Source of the DNA: Dermanyssus gallinae
Lineage: Eukaryota > Arthropoda > Arachnida > Mesostigmata > Dermanyssidae
DNA: 64,000 nt
NCBI GenBank assembly: GCA_003439945.1
Contig: QVRM01000484.1
Coordinates: forward strand, 744,001-808,000
Direction of reading: 5' to 3'
The notes under the pieces are model-generated. The model was not told where the DNA came from. It saw only the letters and a program-made list of their open reading frames with translations, and searched no databases. Made by a program: the position numbers and the translations under genes. Below, piece after piece: positions 1-50,986 of the stretch. Every line of letters starts with the position of its first letter. The stretch's first letter is position 1.

Positions 1-796
1 CCACTGCATGCCGGGCAGACCCTGCCGTAGCTGGATGGAAATCGCTCATTCTGGTCTGCCGCGACCGCCCTCAGGAAGGCATGACAGCTGTTGGAATCCT
101 CGTGTTTCGTTCCCAACGAAATATCTCTCTGAAGATTACAATGCCAGCATCATCAAATAATCTGTTACTAGCTGCATAGCCCACGACAATCCCTCGGTAT
201 TTGAAATTCCGTGTTTTAATATACAAGATGTTATATATATGAAAAATAAAATAATAAATAAAAATACGAAAAATTAAAGACGCTGTAGTAGTGTACTTCT
301 CGACTTTTCGAGAAGGTAAGTTAAAGTAGCCTTTCTTTGTTAACGTCTTGACCGACACGTTTATAAACTGCGGTACTAGTCATCTTGAATATACTGTCAA
401 TGTCGCATACGCAAGTGAAGAATTCCATGGTTGTCTGGAACGTTTGGACAGCCCCTGAATTAAGTGAAACTAACCTTCTAGTTTACACCTTTTGCACCGG
501 AAGCACGGGACAATTTTAGTGAGTTGAAAACGAATCGTGGAGCAACGTATACAACCTTCTTAGGACCGTGTTCTAGAGGACCAGAACGCAGTGCTGCCAT
601 TGTAGGAAGATTTTTGTTGCAAACTCAATGCAAAACTTTAAAGGGCAAGGTAGAGCTGACAAAGAGAGAGCAGACACTACACTGGCTGCAACGAGTTTAA
701 TCTAGCCAGCTCACACTACTTCTACGGCTACCCTATGCGATCCAGACTCTTGGCCCTGATGAATTAATTAATTATCCTATCGTCAATCTCTTATTC
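1..796. other. No recognisable gene
   Basis: AT-rich sequence with no family match on either strand. Confidence 0.6.
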
Positions 797-1560
797 TATA
801 GGCTATCTATATGGTTCAGGGATAACGGCCTATACATTAATTAGTCAAAAACAAGAGTTGTTCAATTTAAAACTCCAAGCCGCCGAACGACAACCAATCC
901 CAAAGCGTTTGCATGCGACCGCACGCTTAATAAACTAGTTGAAACGAAGTTCCTGGGTATTGTTCTTGACGAACAGCTGACGTTCCAGGCGCATGCGAGG
1001 CAGGTCAGGAAAAAAATTGTCAGTGGCGCAGCCGCCACAAATCGCACTCGCAAGATCCTTCCTCGACAATGTCTCACGTCAATGTACCACGCATATGTAC
1101 AGAGCCACCTTACATATGGTCTGGAGGTGTACAGTCTTGCTAATGCTTGTCATATAACTCCGCTTCATCTGCTTCAGAAAAGGGTGCTTCGCCTCGTCTT
1201 AGGTCTCCCACGGCGCGTCTCAATAACAATAGAACAATATGAACACTCTCAGTACTCCCGTTACCATACCTCATTAAATTTACCATAGTTGTCGAAATAG
1301 AACGTATTATCCTTGGTCACCATCCCAACCTGGTTGGCCTTATCCAATCTGCAAGAACCCAAAACACCCGAGGCTCGGCATCTCACTTGCTTATTGTCTC
1401 CGCGGCTACAAGAACACAATTAGGTTTGCCTCTGTAATTTAGGTGCAACCTTTTTAGGATTTAGGGACAAATTGCCTAGTGACATTAGAACACGCATATC
1501 GCTTAGCCAATTAAAAAACACTACTAGATACAAACACACGCACAGAATTGCTGAACGTTC
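797..1560 (+). pseudogene. Non-LTR retrotransposon (CR1/Jockey-like) RT C-terminal relic
   Basis: Plus strand: WFRDNGLYIN...SKT is the motif after the YADD palm. KFLGIVLDEQLTFQAHARQV is the FLGVxID block. Then follow LTSMYHAYVQSHLTYGLEVY, LLQKRVLRLVLGLP and, after a break, FRDKLPSDIRTRISLSQLK, the usual end of this ORF. The order is intact but frames shift. It is a different family from the relics at 20, 35 and 59 kb. 5'-truncated as usual for LINEs. Confidence 0.8.
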
Positions 1561-4500
1561 CAAGTATGCGGAGCAATATCTAACCTGGTATGGTATGGTA
1601 ATGGCAAGATTAGATGTTGCTCCGGCAGTCTCCCCGTTAGGAACTGCCGGAACTCATCAGCGCCGCACTTTTAGAAGATGCATGTGGTATTGTTACACTA
1701 ACTTTAATCTTTTTACACATAAATATATGCCGCTAAAGGATCGAGCCTGCGGTTACTAGAGTTAACGCCGCCGGTACCTACTTACTTCATCCCGCCGATA
1801 GGAAATTCTCAGGTAATCGAATTCATTTTATTAATATGACCAGTAAACGTTAACTGCCGTTTTGTATGACTCCTGTCATAATTTGCCTTACACATTGATA
1901 GCCACAGCGCTTGTGAAGTCATCTCCGTAGTAACTAAAATTCGACTGACTGACCGTTTTTTTACAACTTCGTGTCTCTACAAGTGTTTTAAGTCGTTTCC
2001 ATAGCGGGTGCCACAAGATATGATCTATATATATATTAGAACACTATAATACCACTATACCATCTCGAGTTTCTGCTAGCTCCGTTTCCGATTCGTCGTC
2101 ACGTCCGTTTAAGTCGTTGCATGACAACCACGGTTTCTAATCAATGTCTCCTGGTTTTGCTCTAAATCGTTTTAAATAAGTGACGCCTCTCGCATCGAAC
2201 AGCAGAAAATAATTTTGGTTGCATGTGTCCATCTGGGGTTGGCTGTTTGCACCAGCGCTTTTCGACCTATACTTTTTCCTTATTATGCTCCAGAGAAGGC
2301 CAGTTTTAGCGCAGATAACCCTACGGCATGAAAACAGAGCTCAGCAAGGACAAACAAACAATACGTATATGCACGAACAGCTAACTTTGCTAGCGTAACT
2401 TAAAGCATGAGAAACTAACTTATAGAGCTGAAGCCTATCTAAGCTCAGGTTGAACGCCCTGGACGTAATTTAACAACAAAAATGTTTTACACTTTACTTG
2501 TAGTTTACAGACCAGATAACGTCGTCCACCCAGGTTGAGGCCTCTCCTACAGAAATGTTTGAACCGTCTGCGGCAGATATCCAGAGTTCGCTGGATATCG
2601 TATTCTAAGGATCCCGCATTATATATATATATAAATATATAGTTTACTTGAGTCTGCATGTGCGAGTTATTTCAGGCTAGATGTTCTTCTACCTGCCGTA
2701 TCTCCAGTGGCACACTTTTATACCTGCATATATAGATATATAGGATATTTTTGAGCATTCCGGGCTTATGATAATATCTTTTGCGACGGAATCGGGAAAG
2801 TGGAAGTCTCTCGATTTTGGATTCTTAAATGGTTTAGCAGCTAGTATAGTCTGCACCTGGCGAGCGCTAATCCCCCCCCCCCCTCTGTTAACATGAGGTT
2901 TCGTTAGCCAATGGTATAACAAATAATAGTAATCTCATCATAAACAAGCTATTTGTGTTTCCCTGCCTCCTATTCTACTGGAAAACCTGAGTTTTAAAGA
3001 GCCTTACGACCCCCTAAAATAAGTTGCCATAACAATACCCTCATTGGTTTATATCTTCAAAGCTAACTTAGCGCATGCATATATTAGATTTTTCACATGT
3101 TTTAATGTCTGCTGATTTTGCGGTTGCAGCTAATGCGGTCAGCAAAATGTCAAGTAGATCAGAAATCGCCATATATTGTCCAGTCCTAACATACCAAGTA
3201 ACGTACCAATAAATACATCTGTAATTACACCTAATTAACTGTTATCTTTACATACTCGTGGCAAACTTGTACGACCGTATCTTAAACTATGCATGCAGCA
3301 GGCGAACTAAGATGGTGACTATTTTTTTTATAGTATGTTGTTTTCTTAATAAGCTTCTCATTTATAATTTCCGAGGCTCGCAGTGTGAGGTGCGCTTACG
3401 CTTTTGTGATTTTGTGGAAAACTGTTTCTAAAAAAGTGCAGTTGCCTAACAAGTAGTACGTGCTTCGGTATTTACGTGCATAGTTTGACCTTCCTTCAAC
3501 CCAAAAATATACTTGCGAGTGTTCGGCAAAAACAGCCAGATTTCACTAAAAGGCGGAAAAGGTTACGATGGCCTTGAATCATTCCCATCATAGCTCTGAT
3601 TAACGGTCGCTAACGGACATCCTAGGTGCCTGCAAGCCTATTTGAACTGAGCATTCATGGAAAAACACTGAAAAGATAATAACGGAGCAAAAATTGTTTA
3701 ATCAATTTATTAAAATATAGCCCGTAGCTGCGTGTAGCGGCCGAAACCGGTCGACATCTGTTGGGCGTGGAGGCACGCTACCGGCGGGGATGGTGGCGGT
3801 ACGTACGCTGAGTACATCATTTGCTGCCCAACTTACATTACAAATGTGTATGTTTTTGTTGCTGTTGCTGTTCTTTCTTGTATTGCGCCGCTGCCGTAAA
3901 ACTTCCAAGCGTCACGCGTACCCACCCAGTGTCGTCTGCGAGCAAGCCCAACCAGGACTCAGGTAGGCATTTTTCTTTTTTACATCGACCGATCAACCGA
4001 GCGAACGAGGAACGTGTGAGGAAGCGCCGATGCCACTCTGTGACCGCGATTCGTGTGTTCAAATTCCACATCCCTTAGTGACGCGTCCGCCTTTGTCGGC
4101 CTGCTTTTTCCCACCCTACCCTTCCATACAAAGGTCAACGACGCTACACGTCAAACGCCCGAACAAGAAACATGTTTGGCTCTCAATTAGACCTTTTCGT
4201 GTCGGCCAAACTCACTTTGCTGCCCGTAGAAAATACGCGCACAATTACCATTGCTCCACAGGCTCCATATGGCGTGAAAATCCCTATGCATGCATCCAGA
4301 TTCGCCATCCTGTCCTCTTTCTATAACTTTGTCTCTCTCTCTCTCTCTCGTTTTCGCAGCTGCTAAACCTTAACATCTCGTCTGGCCCTATCCAAGGGCC
4401 AACAGTCCATCACAATAGCGTCGTTTTCGTCATTATAGTTGTGGTTATCATCAGTTATTTGTCTGTCACATCACTTTTTTTCTGTTTCAGTTAACAGCCC

Positions 4501-5186
4501 CCCCTACCTATTATGTTTGTAGCTCCAGGGAAAGAACCAATTCACGCTGATTCATACGACTTTTTGTGTCACGTAGTAATTTATCTTTTGGCTTCCCTAC
4601 CGTGCTTCTTCACCAAGCGGAACGAACGCGATTTTGCTCGGTGATGACAGAAGGCAACATGCGACAACTGACGCGCAACAGCTCATGATTATCTTAAGCC
4701 CTAGCATACTTACAGGAGGGTAACCATATCGGCGTCGTTCTGTTACCAATCGTTTAGGATGCCACATTATTGCGCCTTTACTTATTGTAACTACAGGAAT
4801 TATTTTTCTAGACCTATGATTATTCGTGTATTTATTGTAGCTACCCATGCCACTATTGCCGTTATTTCCTCTTGTTAGTGATTTGTTTTAATATTCCTAT
4901 TATTGTTATCTCAGAATTTTTGCCACTGTCTTCTTATCTTCTCGTATATGTCATGCCTGGACTACATCTGCGGAGTGCGTTTTTCAATCGCTCTTTCATG
5001 CTATATTTGTTACTCATTCTCGCTGTGTACTTGTTTCATGCTCGCATATACATTCAATCACACGCGCAGTTGTGCTACCAACTTTAACTGCAAGAATGCT
5101 CTTTATCCTAAAAACAATTACTCTTAAATCTACTATCATTAATAATAACGGCTAAAACGCTATCAAAGGAGTATCAAACAATCCAG

Positions 5187-5223
<37 letters not shown>

Positions 5224-7529
5224 GTTCAGGCTTTAACCCACTTTACTCTCTCATAATACGAAAAAGGACTGCGCATAGTTATATAACGACTGCCGCTGAT
5301 GGGATACCAGTCCGATTGTGTGTGAGCCTGCGACCGATAAAGTCGTCCGCTTCAAACCGGTGTCACTTGCAATCGACTGCCGGTCTCAGCGGTAGCCCGT
5401 CAGCAGGTCAATCGCAATCCGTCAGTAGGGTCAAATCGGTTACAAGCGGACGCCAGACACACGGTCCGCCTTCACACCAAAACAGGCGGTAAGTTCTCAT
5501 TGCAGTCGGAAACCGTACGTGTAACAGGAACAGTAGACAACATGTGAGGTGAACGATTAAGGCAACAGATTTGTAACAGTTTGCAACAGCGACGAGATGC
5601 TACTACTAGAGCAGCCCTAGCAAAGCGTTCTGCCACAGTGTGCTGTTGCGCCGCTGCATTGTGATTGTTTTTGTCGTCGTCGGTCGTCATTATAATGTTA
5701 TTAGTTCCAAAATGGTATATGTATGTTATTATTAGTTTCGTGTCGCTCTTTGTTTGCTTGCTGCACGTGTCTTTAATATTGTGGTCTCTTCGCAGTTGAC
5801 CCGCTCTTCTTGTTCTTGGCGTTGCTGTAGGCTTTTCTGACCTTTTCTTTATGGTGATCACTATCACTTTGCCATTGTTACTGAGAACATGCAGTCCTCG
5901 TCGCTGTCGTCCTTTGTCTACTACGTATTTCTCCCTGTATCGACATTAAAGACGATTCATGGTGAGTGTTGAAATGGCGAAATAACAAGTGGCGTACGAG
6001 ACGACCAACAATTACAGAAAGCGAGCACTTTACTGTTTATGTTCAAAACAGGTTTGCTTGAGAGCGGTAACATTCGATATACTTGGCCAGCCCGCTTACC
6101 AGGAAATGGATATGCGTCAACACAACACATGTGAATTAAGCGAGAATACGTCGGTTACTCAAATATTAGGATTATTTCCTATCAGTGTCTAAATTAAGAC
6201 AGTTACTTTTAGGTAGCGCCTTATCCGAGTCTTCCGCCCCGGCTCCTAATGTACAAGCATGCTATAGCATATCATGCACAAAAGAACTTTCGAGCGAAAA
6301 GGGAAGCTTTTTGGGATTGCAGGTCTTTAAATGGTTGCAGATTAGATCCTAAAAATTGGGCTGCACTGTGAAACACCTGGATCAGAATCGGTCAAATATC
6401 ATATTATTCTCTTTCTTCGTCTTTCTGCATACTCGTACGGACATATACACACGCTTATCCAGGCACAAGTACATACATACACGGATATACGCACAAATAC
6501 ATTTGGTTGATTAACGCGGATAGGCATCAAGGCAGTCATGGATACACACATGTTAACAGTTATGACGATGAGGAGATTGATTGATCAGTCGCTCGATAAA
6601 TAATCCCCTGTGCGTAGGACGAGTCTGACGCGACGGCAGTCGTTTGGGCGATAGACAGCTAACTGTAGAAAGTTAGTTGTCAGTGAATCGGTGGAGTTGA
6701 ATGGAGCATATTGGCCGAACATCCGTGCAGGCTACGGCAAAACCTCGGCAAATTCTGTTCTGCGTAGACGCTTCCGTCATTTAAAGATCGACGGAGGTCA
6801 ATTAGAGTAAAATACTCCACAATTTTTGCAAAAGAAAAAGATAACGTGCCTTGAAAAGTGGCCGTATAAAAGTATTTTAAGAAAGAAAGGTCAAAGTCAC
6901 GTGCCTTCTTTGCTAATCGCTTCATAAGTTACAGAAATATATATATATTTATATATATATAAGGTACACAGAGCAGAGCCACACGGGTGGGTATTACGCT
7001 AACCGTGCGTGCACGAGTCATATTCCTTCGGGTTAAATGCCCAGCACTTAGGCACACCATTGTTTCCTCCTACGATCGTTGTCGAAATTGGAAATGTTAT
7101 TTAAAAAACTATGACAATGATGATGACGATAATAAGGGCGATAAGGGGTGGCAATGATAATTATGATGATGATGATGATGTTGTTGCTGCTGCTGCTCCT
7201 GCTTGTTCCTGTTTTTGCAGATGTTTTCTCTCCTATCGAGCGGTTGCTGTGACCGGCATTATCGTCCAGCACAAAATGAGGACGCTGACAAACTCAGTTA
7301 TTGGTGGCGGTTGATCAGCCACTTAAGATGCATAGCAGTAGGTCAGTGCTCGGAAGGTTATTAGTAATCGCAACGGCGACACGGGGGTGCGGGGAGGTTT
7401 GAGGATAGGCCGACGTATGGCCGGTGAGGTCCTCTTTCTTCTCCGTTGAGTATCTATCACTCCAAATCGGTGCTCAGACAGCGTCAGTCAACAACGCATG
7501 TCGCGGGCGTTTATGCAACCCTTGTCGGC
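1561..7529. other. Region downstream of Pkn, no recognised gene
   Basis: Contains (TA)n at about 5190-5220 and 6938-6960, a (TGA)n/(TGC)n stretch at about 7160-7195 and a C run at 2873-2882. Short open frames occur on both strands, none with a recognisable domain. The Pkn 3' UTR must begin at 7529 and run leftwards, but its end is not visible. Confidence 0.6.
5181..5221. repeat. (TA)n microsatellite
   Basis: Pure TA run of about 35 bases downstream of Pkn. Confidence 0.9.
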
Positions 7530-44739
<37,210 letters not shown>

Positions 44740-45330
44740 TTTTACTGTTTCCCGTCACCGGCGAACACACGACGAACAGCGAGCACCTCCACGAAGTTGT
44801 CGAACAATACTTTTTCTATTACTATTATTATTATTATTATTATTAATCTGCACAAATCTGGGCCGGTGCGATGAAGCCGTGTTGGAGCGTACGCGTAAAG
44901 CAAACGGTAATGTGTCAATTCCTGCTGTTGCTGCCGCTGACGCTGTAGGTGCGGCTAAGGGGTTTGTCCCGTGCTCGCAGGGCTGCCGAGTCCCCCAGTC
45001 ACGTCTGCCTCAACGCATCGTTCAGCCGTCGAACCTGTACGGCTTTACATTGAAGGGCCAGCGGCGGCACGAGATTGCGCGAGCGAATTTGCGTTCGTTT
45101 TGTCCTGGACGAATTTGCGCTGGTTTTGTCCTTGTTGGTGAGCCAATGAGAGGCGTACGCCCGTCGGTGAGAGTGAGTACACCCCGTTCTACGGGAACTA
45201 CGGTAAGCTCAGTTAGTTGCACACACAAGGTGGGTGTCGAGCAACTTCGCTTGAGTTCACACTCCAGCCGCAGCCCGACAGCCAGCCAGCCTCGCTTGTT
45301 GTGTCGAGTGCCCCTGTGCGGTTAGCCTGA
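44740..45330 (-). promoter_or_regulatory. CpG-dense region upstream of the Pkn start: probable 5' UTR and promoter
   Basis: Directly before the Pkn ATG there is a (TTA)n run at 44821-44845. Then comes a stretch at 44880-45240 with more than 30 CpG, including clusters of GCG, unlike the AT-rich DNA around it. A CCAAT box is visible at about 45142. I see no clear TATA box. A plus-strand open frame (44651-45325) crosses it and overlaps exon 1 in antisense. I judge that frame to be a by-product of GC content. Confidence 0.4.
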
Positions 45331-48300
45331 AATTCGCCCATAAGACAACGGACAGAAGAAGACGCCACATGACAAGGTCTAGCGTTAGAAACAATTTGCG
45401 TTTGTGTTTCAGAAGAAAATAAGTTTTATTTTACAATTCATTGTTTAGCCGAGTTGTACCTACGTATATAGAAGAATAATTATTATTGTGAATATTGCTA
45501 TTCTCTACCATATTGACACAGTCCTGATGATCAACATGACGCTAAAGAATGGCGTTAACGTAATTGTATACTCTGCCTCTGTGCCCTTCTTCCTTCCTCT
45601 AACTTCTTCTTATAACGACTTGGACAAACTTGTTCTTCCGCCCAGTGTCTCCGCAATAGCATAGCAATGAGGCATTTTGTGTTCTTTACAAATTCTGTAA
45701 TAGGCACGGACCCATGTCCATAGGGGACAGTGGAGCATACAATGCAGCAATTAGTGCCGCATCCATTTTATCGATGATTATCATATATCGATAGGATATG
45801 CACACAATGTAAGTAGTTAATAGGCAAAGTACTAGAGTAATCACTCCTTTAGTACTTTCAATTTCTCTCTTTCGCTTATCCGTCTCAGCAGCTGAATCTT
45901 CGGCTCGATATTGAATTTCGTTGAAAAACAATACGAAAAGGAAAAGTGTATAGTAGACACAAATATGTTTGAATGGGGCGGAGGCGGGAGCTCTGAAGGG
46001 GATGGTAGCAGCGAAACTTGCCTGTTTGCATGCTTATTGGAGTGACAGTAACAACAACAACAACAACGCTCGACCGCAAGCAAGATCCAGCCGCAACTCC
46101 TCGTGAAATAGACGCCGATCAACGTTGGCGGCTTACATTGACAATATGGTCTGTCTACGTGAGCGGGTTAACGACCTGAATGAAGCCGGTCGTGCCAGCC
46201 AAGGCCTGCAAGCGGAGTTCTCTAATAGTTCATCATCTCCACATCAACAGCAACGCTTTGACCAGAGTCCAGAGTTCGTCGGCATAGCCTATATATATTA
46301 GGAAGGGCCGCTTGTTAGGCCAAATTCGGGCAGCCGATAAGTAGACCAAAGCGATCGAAGCTTACAAAGTATTATGCGTCACCCCGACGCTGCGACCAAT
46401 CGCCGTCCTATCGTACTCTTAGCTCAGCGCCATCGACCTCTCTATACGTCTCTGCTTTCTGTACCCGGTCGATAGCTACGCATAGTTCTCGAGGCTGGCC
46501 ATAGACGCCGCAGTTCGCGACGAGTCTTTCACAGTGCGTGTGACCTGCTTGCTAAACTTCAACAACATGTTAAGCAGGTGTAAGTCACCAAGTGCACGAA
46601 GGTGCACGAAGTCACCTAGCTCTGAAAGCGATAGATTTGCATCACTTTCGCCTCGTATAAACACTTACAGTTCGATATAGCCAGAGTCAATCACAAAATT
46701 ACGCTAAAGGTTAGATATTTTGCCCAATCAATGAAGCTATCATAGACTCTTGGCTATCCAAGACTGTTTCTCGTAGACATTTGGTAAGAACGCGACCCTT
46801 TCTGGATAAAGCCCCTCACACCCTACCATCACTATCAACGTTCGATTTATCAAGATATCGGATATCCGTTAAAGAATGTTAAGCCTTGCTCCATTTCCTG
46901 ATAGGACTGAGATAAGCACGTATGTAGGGCGTTATTGTCTCAAATTCGCCCTTAAAGTTGCAGTAGGAGAGCGCACTTTTGTCCAGCGGGCCTCACTCAA
47001 GCATGCTAATACAGTAAACATTGAGCGGTTTTTTCGTACGCAAACTGGCAGACACTACAAACAGTTGTAGGGGTCGCTCTGGGTGCAAGAAAAAAAAAAG
47101 AAAGGTACACGTCCATTGACATGCGGATATCAAACATCACTTCGAGACAGAACGATGTAGCTTTAATGGACGCTAGACTATACATATAGTCATCTACTCC
47201 GCTGCTCGGGCAAAACTCATCACGGAAACATTATTAGTCTGTTACGCAAACATCACAGAGGAACGATAGTAAACCGGCACCACGTGAGCCAGGATTAACA
47301 AACACACGTTGTTGAACTGGACTCTCCTCAGAAGCTGCGTAGGACATTTCTTAGAGACATAATCGAACCCATTTATTCGGAGTGTTGACTAGGAGACTGC
47401 CATCATTTCATCTCTACTTTGTTAGCTTCTTTTAGCATGCTCAATCTGGACTTTTATTTAGAAGTGTGACAGCAAGACAACGCGCGACCGGATTTAACAA
47501 TCAACAAAGCAAAGATAATCCTATCCGAGCAGGATTCGATCGAACGTATGGCAAAGCCTCCGTTTTTTTAGAACCGAGCTTTAGCCGCCCAAGCCACTGC
47601 TGCTAAGAAGAAAACAGTTTTGCCAAATGCAGTAGTGCATACACATATCGAAGCGGTTGCAAACACAGGACATAAACACAACGACCATTTCCACTGTAGG
47701 GAACGACAAACACGTGAAATATACTGTCATCGCGGTTGCTGTTGCTGTTGTTGTAGGCTGTAGGTATTAACAGTCTCTACAATCCATTTAAGTTCGCTTT
47801 TCGTTAGCTAATCATCACGAGAGAGCAAAACTTTGTGTTTACGACAACCTGCAAGCAGTTTTTGTTGGAAAGTGCGGCATACGATGGCCCGTGAGATATC
47901 AAGGTGATGGTGAGCAGCGTTATGATAAGCGTCACAGAAACTATCATTAACAGCAACATCGCAAAAAAACCATCGGTTGTTAAGCAGGAGTGTAACAGTG
48001 ATAATATAGACGCCATCGTCACTAGCAGCGTTGTTAGCACAACAACGCGTCTGTAAGCCACAATGCGCGTCACATGGTCGGCGCCAAGTTTCACGACGAG
48101 GACGGTGATGCGATGACATATGATGGCTAATGATATCGGCTGTCTTCGTGCCAATATATCCAGCTAGTTACGTATGGACTAGATAACTACCCAATGGCGT
48201 GGTAATCCACAAACTAATCATATCATAATCAGTATTTCTGCTCTCTAGCTCCCTCTCTCTCGTTCTCTCTGTGTGTGTGGTACCAGCAAGACGCAATGGC

Positions 48301-49591
48301 AGGCAAAAAGCAACGATGTCAGCTAACAGACGATAGACCCAACTAACAATTTGAAGATGAGTTGTCGTCGATCAGCTTATCTGTTAGGATGGGTGCCTGC
48401 CCAAGTGCAGCCACTGCAAGAGCAAGTTCAAGAGCGCAGTAGCCTCTGGCCTGGGCTATTGCCGCCATTGTGCAAAAGGCAGCAGGACGATATGATAAAG
48501 ATCTGTTCATACACCTGCCGGCATGCAGCTGCTGTTGGCATAGCGGGCCGGGTTGTGTTTGTAGAATTTTCATAGCAATACATTTGAGTAAATATATATA
48601 TATATATATAGGCCTGTGGTACAATTGGCCAACATTTATGGTAATTGTTGCCGTTGCTATTGCATATGTTGTTGCTGAAGTGCCTTGTTATGAAAATTCT
48701 GCAAACTCGACGATATATGTATATTTCATGGGATTATTGAATTTATTTATATAACGTATGTTAGGACATTGAAGTGCATAATTGTCTCTGCGCAGACGTG
48801 TGGCCACGGGTTCTACGTATAGAATACACTTTGACGCAATGGAGGCACAGGCCCCACTTTGGCCGGTTCGTTTACTGTTGTCGAAAATCAAAAGCACGTA
48901 AAAACTTCTCATTCTATCTATGCAGCCGGTTAATAGTAGCCGTATGTTTGCACTTGCACCCGTTTAAGCGGCGCTCAAATCAGATCCAGTTCTGCAAAAG
49001 TTATTCGTAAATTTTATACGTCTTAGAAATATATTGAACAAGCTGTGTTACGGCTGCTGCTGTTTCATAACTGGCGAGCGGACCTGGAGTGGGTCGTTCG
49101 TCGCACCCTCATCTAGAAGAAAGCCGAAGAAAGTCACGACGTCGGTGTTTAAAAGAAGAAACTAGCTGAATCTATTGGAACTCGGCGGAGATTCCGTTTG
49201 GCCGTACATGTGGTCAGTAGCGGCCCTATAGGCAGCAGCAAAGCAGGTTGGTGGCATAATTTCACCGTGTGAAGCTCTGCACCCTCAGCAGCTTTCCGCA
49301 TTATTAGCCGCAAAGCGAACCTCGACCAACCGTTGCCATTTGGCTACGAAGTAAGGAACGCTACAGTCTGCCTGTGTGTCTGTGCAGAACGAGTCTAATC
49401 ATCGGATGATGTGAAGAGTGATCGCACAACATTTGCAAGTTCGACCTGGGCGGCGTTTCCAGCAGCTACCATTTGCAGAAATGCCTCGGCAGTAGCCGCG
49501 TGTTCGGTTCATGAGCCCGGTAAAGCGCTCCATCGTACAACAGATAGCAGACATCACAGTGAGCTCCCCTGCTGCAGACATTATATATAAC

Positions 49592-49625
<34 letters not shown>

Positions 49626-49780
49626 TTCAGTTTATTACTTTCAAATACACGCTCCTTACAGAACATCCGTGTTTCATACATCGTTGATATGTGTTTTATG
49701 TTATTGTTATTACTAATACTATGTTATCATTATTATTAGTATTATTATTATAATATACTTTTTTTTATATATAAGTATAT
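45331..49780. other. Intergenic region upstream of Pkn, no recognised gene
   Basis: Contains only short open frames. A minus-strand piece at 46476-46664 and plus-strand sequence at about 46150-46300 look slightly protein-like, but I can match neither. The minus-strand frame at 48154-47804 is hydrophobic without a family signature. (TA)n lies at about 48591-48610 and 49597-49622. Confidence 0.5.
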
Positions 49781-49794
49781 ATATGTATATATAC

Positions 49795-50290
49795 TTTTTT
49801 CCCGTGTGCTCTAGAACCCCCAGTATATCCAGGGATGATGGAAAAAGACCTCACGGTCTGACTTCAACGCCCTTTGAGCGTGGCCGCATGCTTGTTTGGG
49901 ACGCAACTGTAACCGACTTATTAGCCCCTTCGATGGTCGGTGCAGGACCCAGCAGGTCATGCTTCCAGATTAGCTTAGACTAACAAGTGCAGAAAATACT
50001 CCAGCGCTGGTTATTCGCACGAATCTTGTCCTTTGGCATTCGAGACTATGGGAGCTGCAGGCCCCCTTACGCTCCAGCTGATTCAGCGCGTAGGTAGAAG
50101 CCTTAATCCTTCGACGGGAGACTCGAGAGCACCCGAATTCTTGCGTCAGAGGCTGTCGCTGGACATTCAACGAGGGGATGCAGCGTCTGTTCGGCACATT
50201 GTTGAACTGGGCTAACCATGGGTTAGAGAACCCGTTACCACACGTTCGCGCGGAGATAATTGTCCACTCCAAAGTGCTAACATAGCAAAA
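49795..50290 (+). pseudogene. Retroelement protein C-terminal relic (VWD-type tail)
   Basis: Frame 1 (49840-49980) reads GLTSTPFERGRMLVWDATVT, then DLLAPSMVGAG. Frame 2 (50030-50215) reads FETMGAAGPLTLQLIQRVGR, then PEFLRQRLSLDIQRGDAASV. From memory, this pair of motifs forms the C-terminal tail of many predicted reverse-transcriptase-containing proteins in invertebrate genomes. A frameshift between the halves shows decay. The final 94 bases (50197-50290) recur at 62065-62160 and probably mark the element's 3' end. Confidence 0.65.
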
Positions 50291-50292
50291 TA

Positions 50293-50293
<1 letters not shown>

Positions 50294-50360
<67 letters not shown>
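50294..50360. repeat. (TA)n microsatellite, 67 bp
   Basis: Pure TA run that begins directly after the end of the VWD-type retroelement relic. Confidence 0.95.
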
Positions 50361-50362
<2 letters not shown>

Positions 50363-50544
50363 GAACGGATAGGAAAGTTCTAGTACTGTAATTTTGCCGC
50401 CAGACCAAAACCACCAGAGCCTTCAGGTCTGATTTGCCGAAGCGCCATTCCTCAGCTACACACAGGCCAAACGCCAATTATTGCTTGAGTTTGGTTCAAA
50501 GTGAAAAAAAAAGTTCGGCGATTTTTAAGGCGGAAAATAGAGGA

Positions 50545-50880
50545 GCAACGTATCTACATCAACTTAAATGTTAAAAACCAAATAATATGTTTTAATGTGG
50601 TGGAAATGTTACGAACTGCTTATCAAGCAGGATCCCGAAACACTATATACGTGGCACCGTCGATTTTGCGACGGAAGTGAAAATGTTCATGATATCTTAT
50701 TCAACGGTCACTGAATTACTATCGTGGAGATAGCTGAGGAATTGGAGGAACGTATCTAATTGATCATTTTGACCGATATTTTGTGTGTCAGAAAACTTGC
50801 AGCAAAGGTCGTTGCAAAAATGTTGAATTTCCAGCAAATGAACGCCAGTCGATTAATGTCCTAACTTAACCTTCAGACAG
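50545..50880 (+). pseudogene. Mariner transposase N-terminal relic
   Basis: Plus-strand fragments in shifting frames: MLRTAYQAGS, then WHRRFCDGSENVHDI, then IVEIAEELEE and LTDILCVRKLAAKVVAKML. These are in the order of the mariner DNA-binding half (first HTH, linker, second HTH with the SILTExLxMRKVxAKxVPxxL motif). There are several stops and no catalytic part. Confidence 0.75.
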
Positions 50881-50952
50881 TAACAAGATCCAACAATACG
50901 GGCCCTGGATTGTTGGCCCGATCCCGAGTTCCTCCCCAGACACCAAAGACCT

Positions 50953-50986
<34 letters not shown>

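Noticed and set aside
4000..4085. GTTCAAATTCC as a tRNA B box
   Set aside because: No A box or cloverleaf arms at the expected distance.
5889..5961. Short plus-strand ATG segment (about 24 codons) followed by GTGAGT, possible first exon
   Set aside because: No partner exon or family match. Short ATG-plus-donor combinations arise by chance.
47804..48154. Hydrophobic minus-strand frame of 116 codons
   Set aside because: No recognisable membrane family. The opposite frame is also open and composition alone can produce it.
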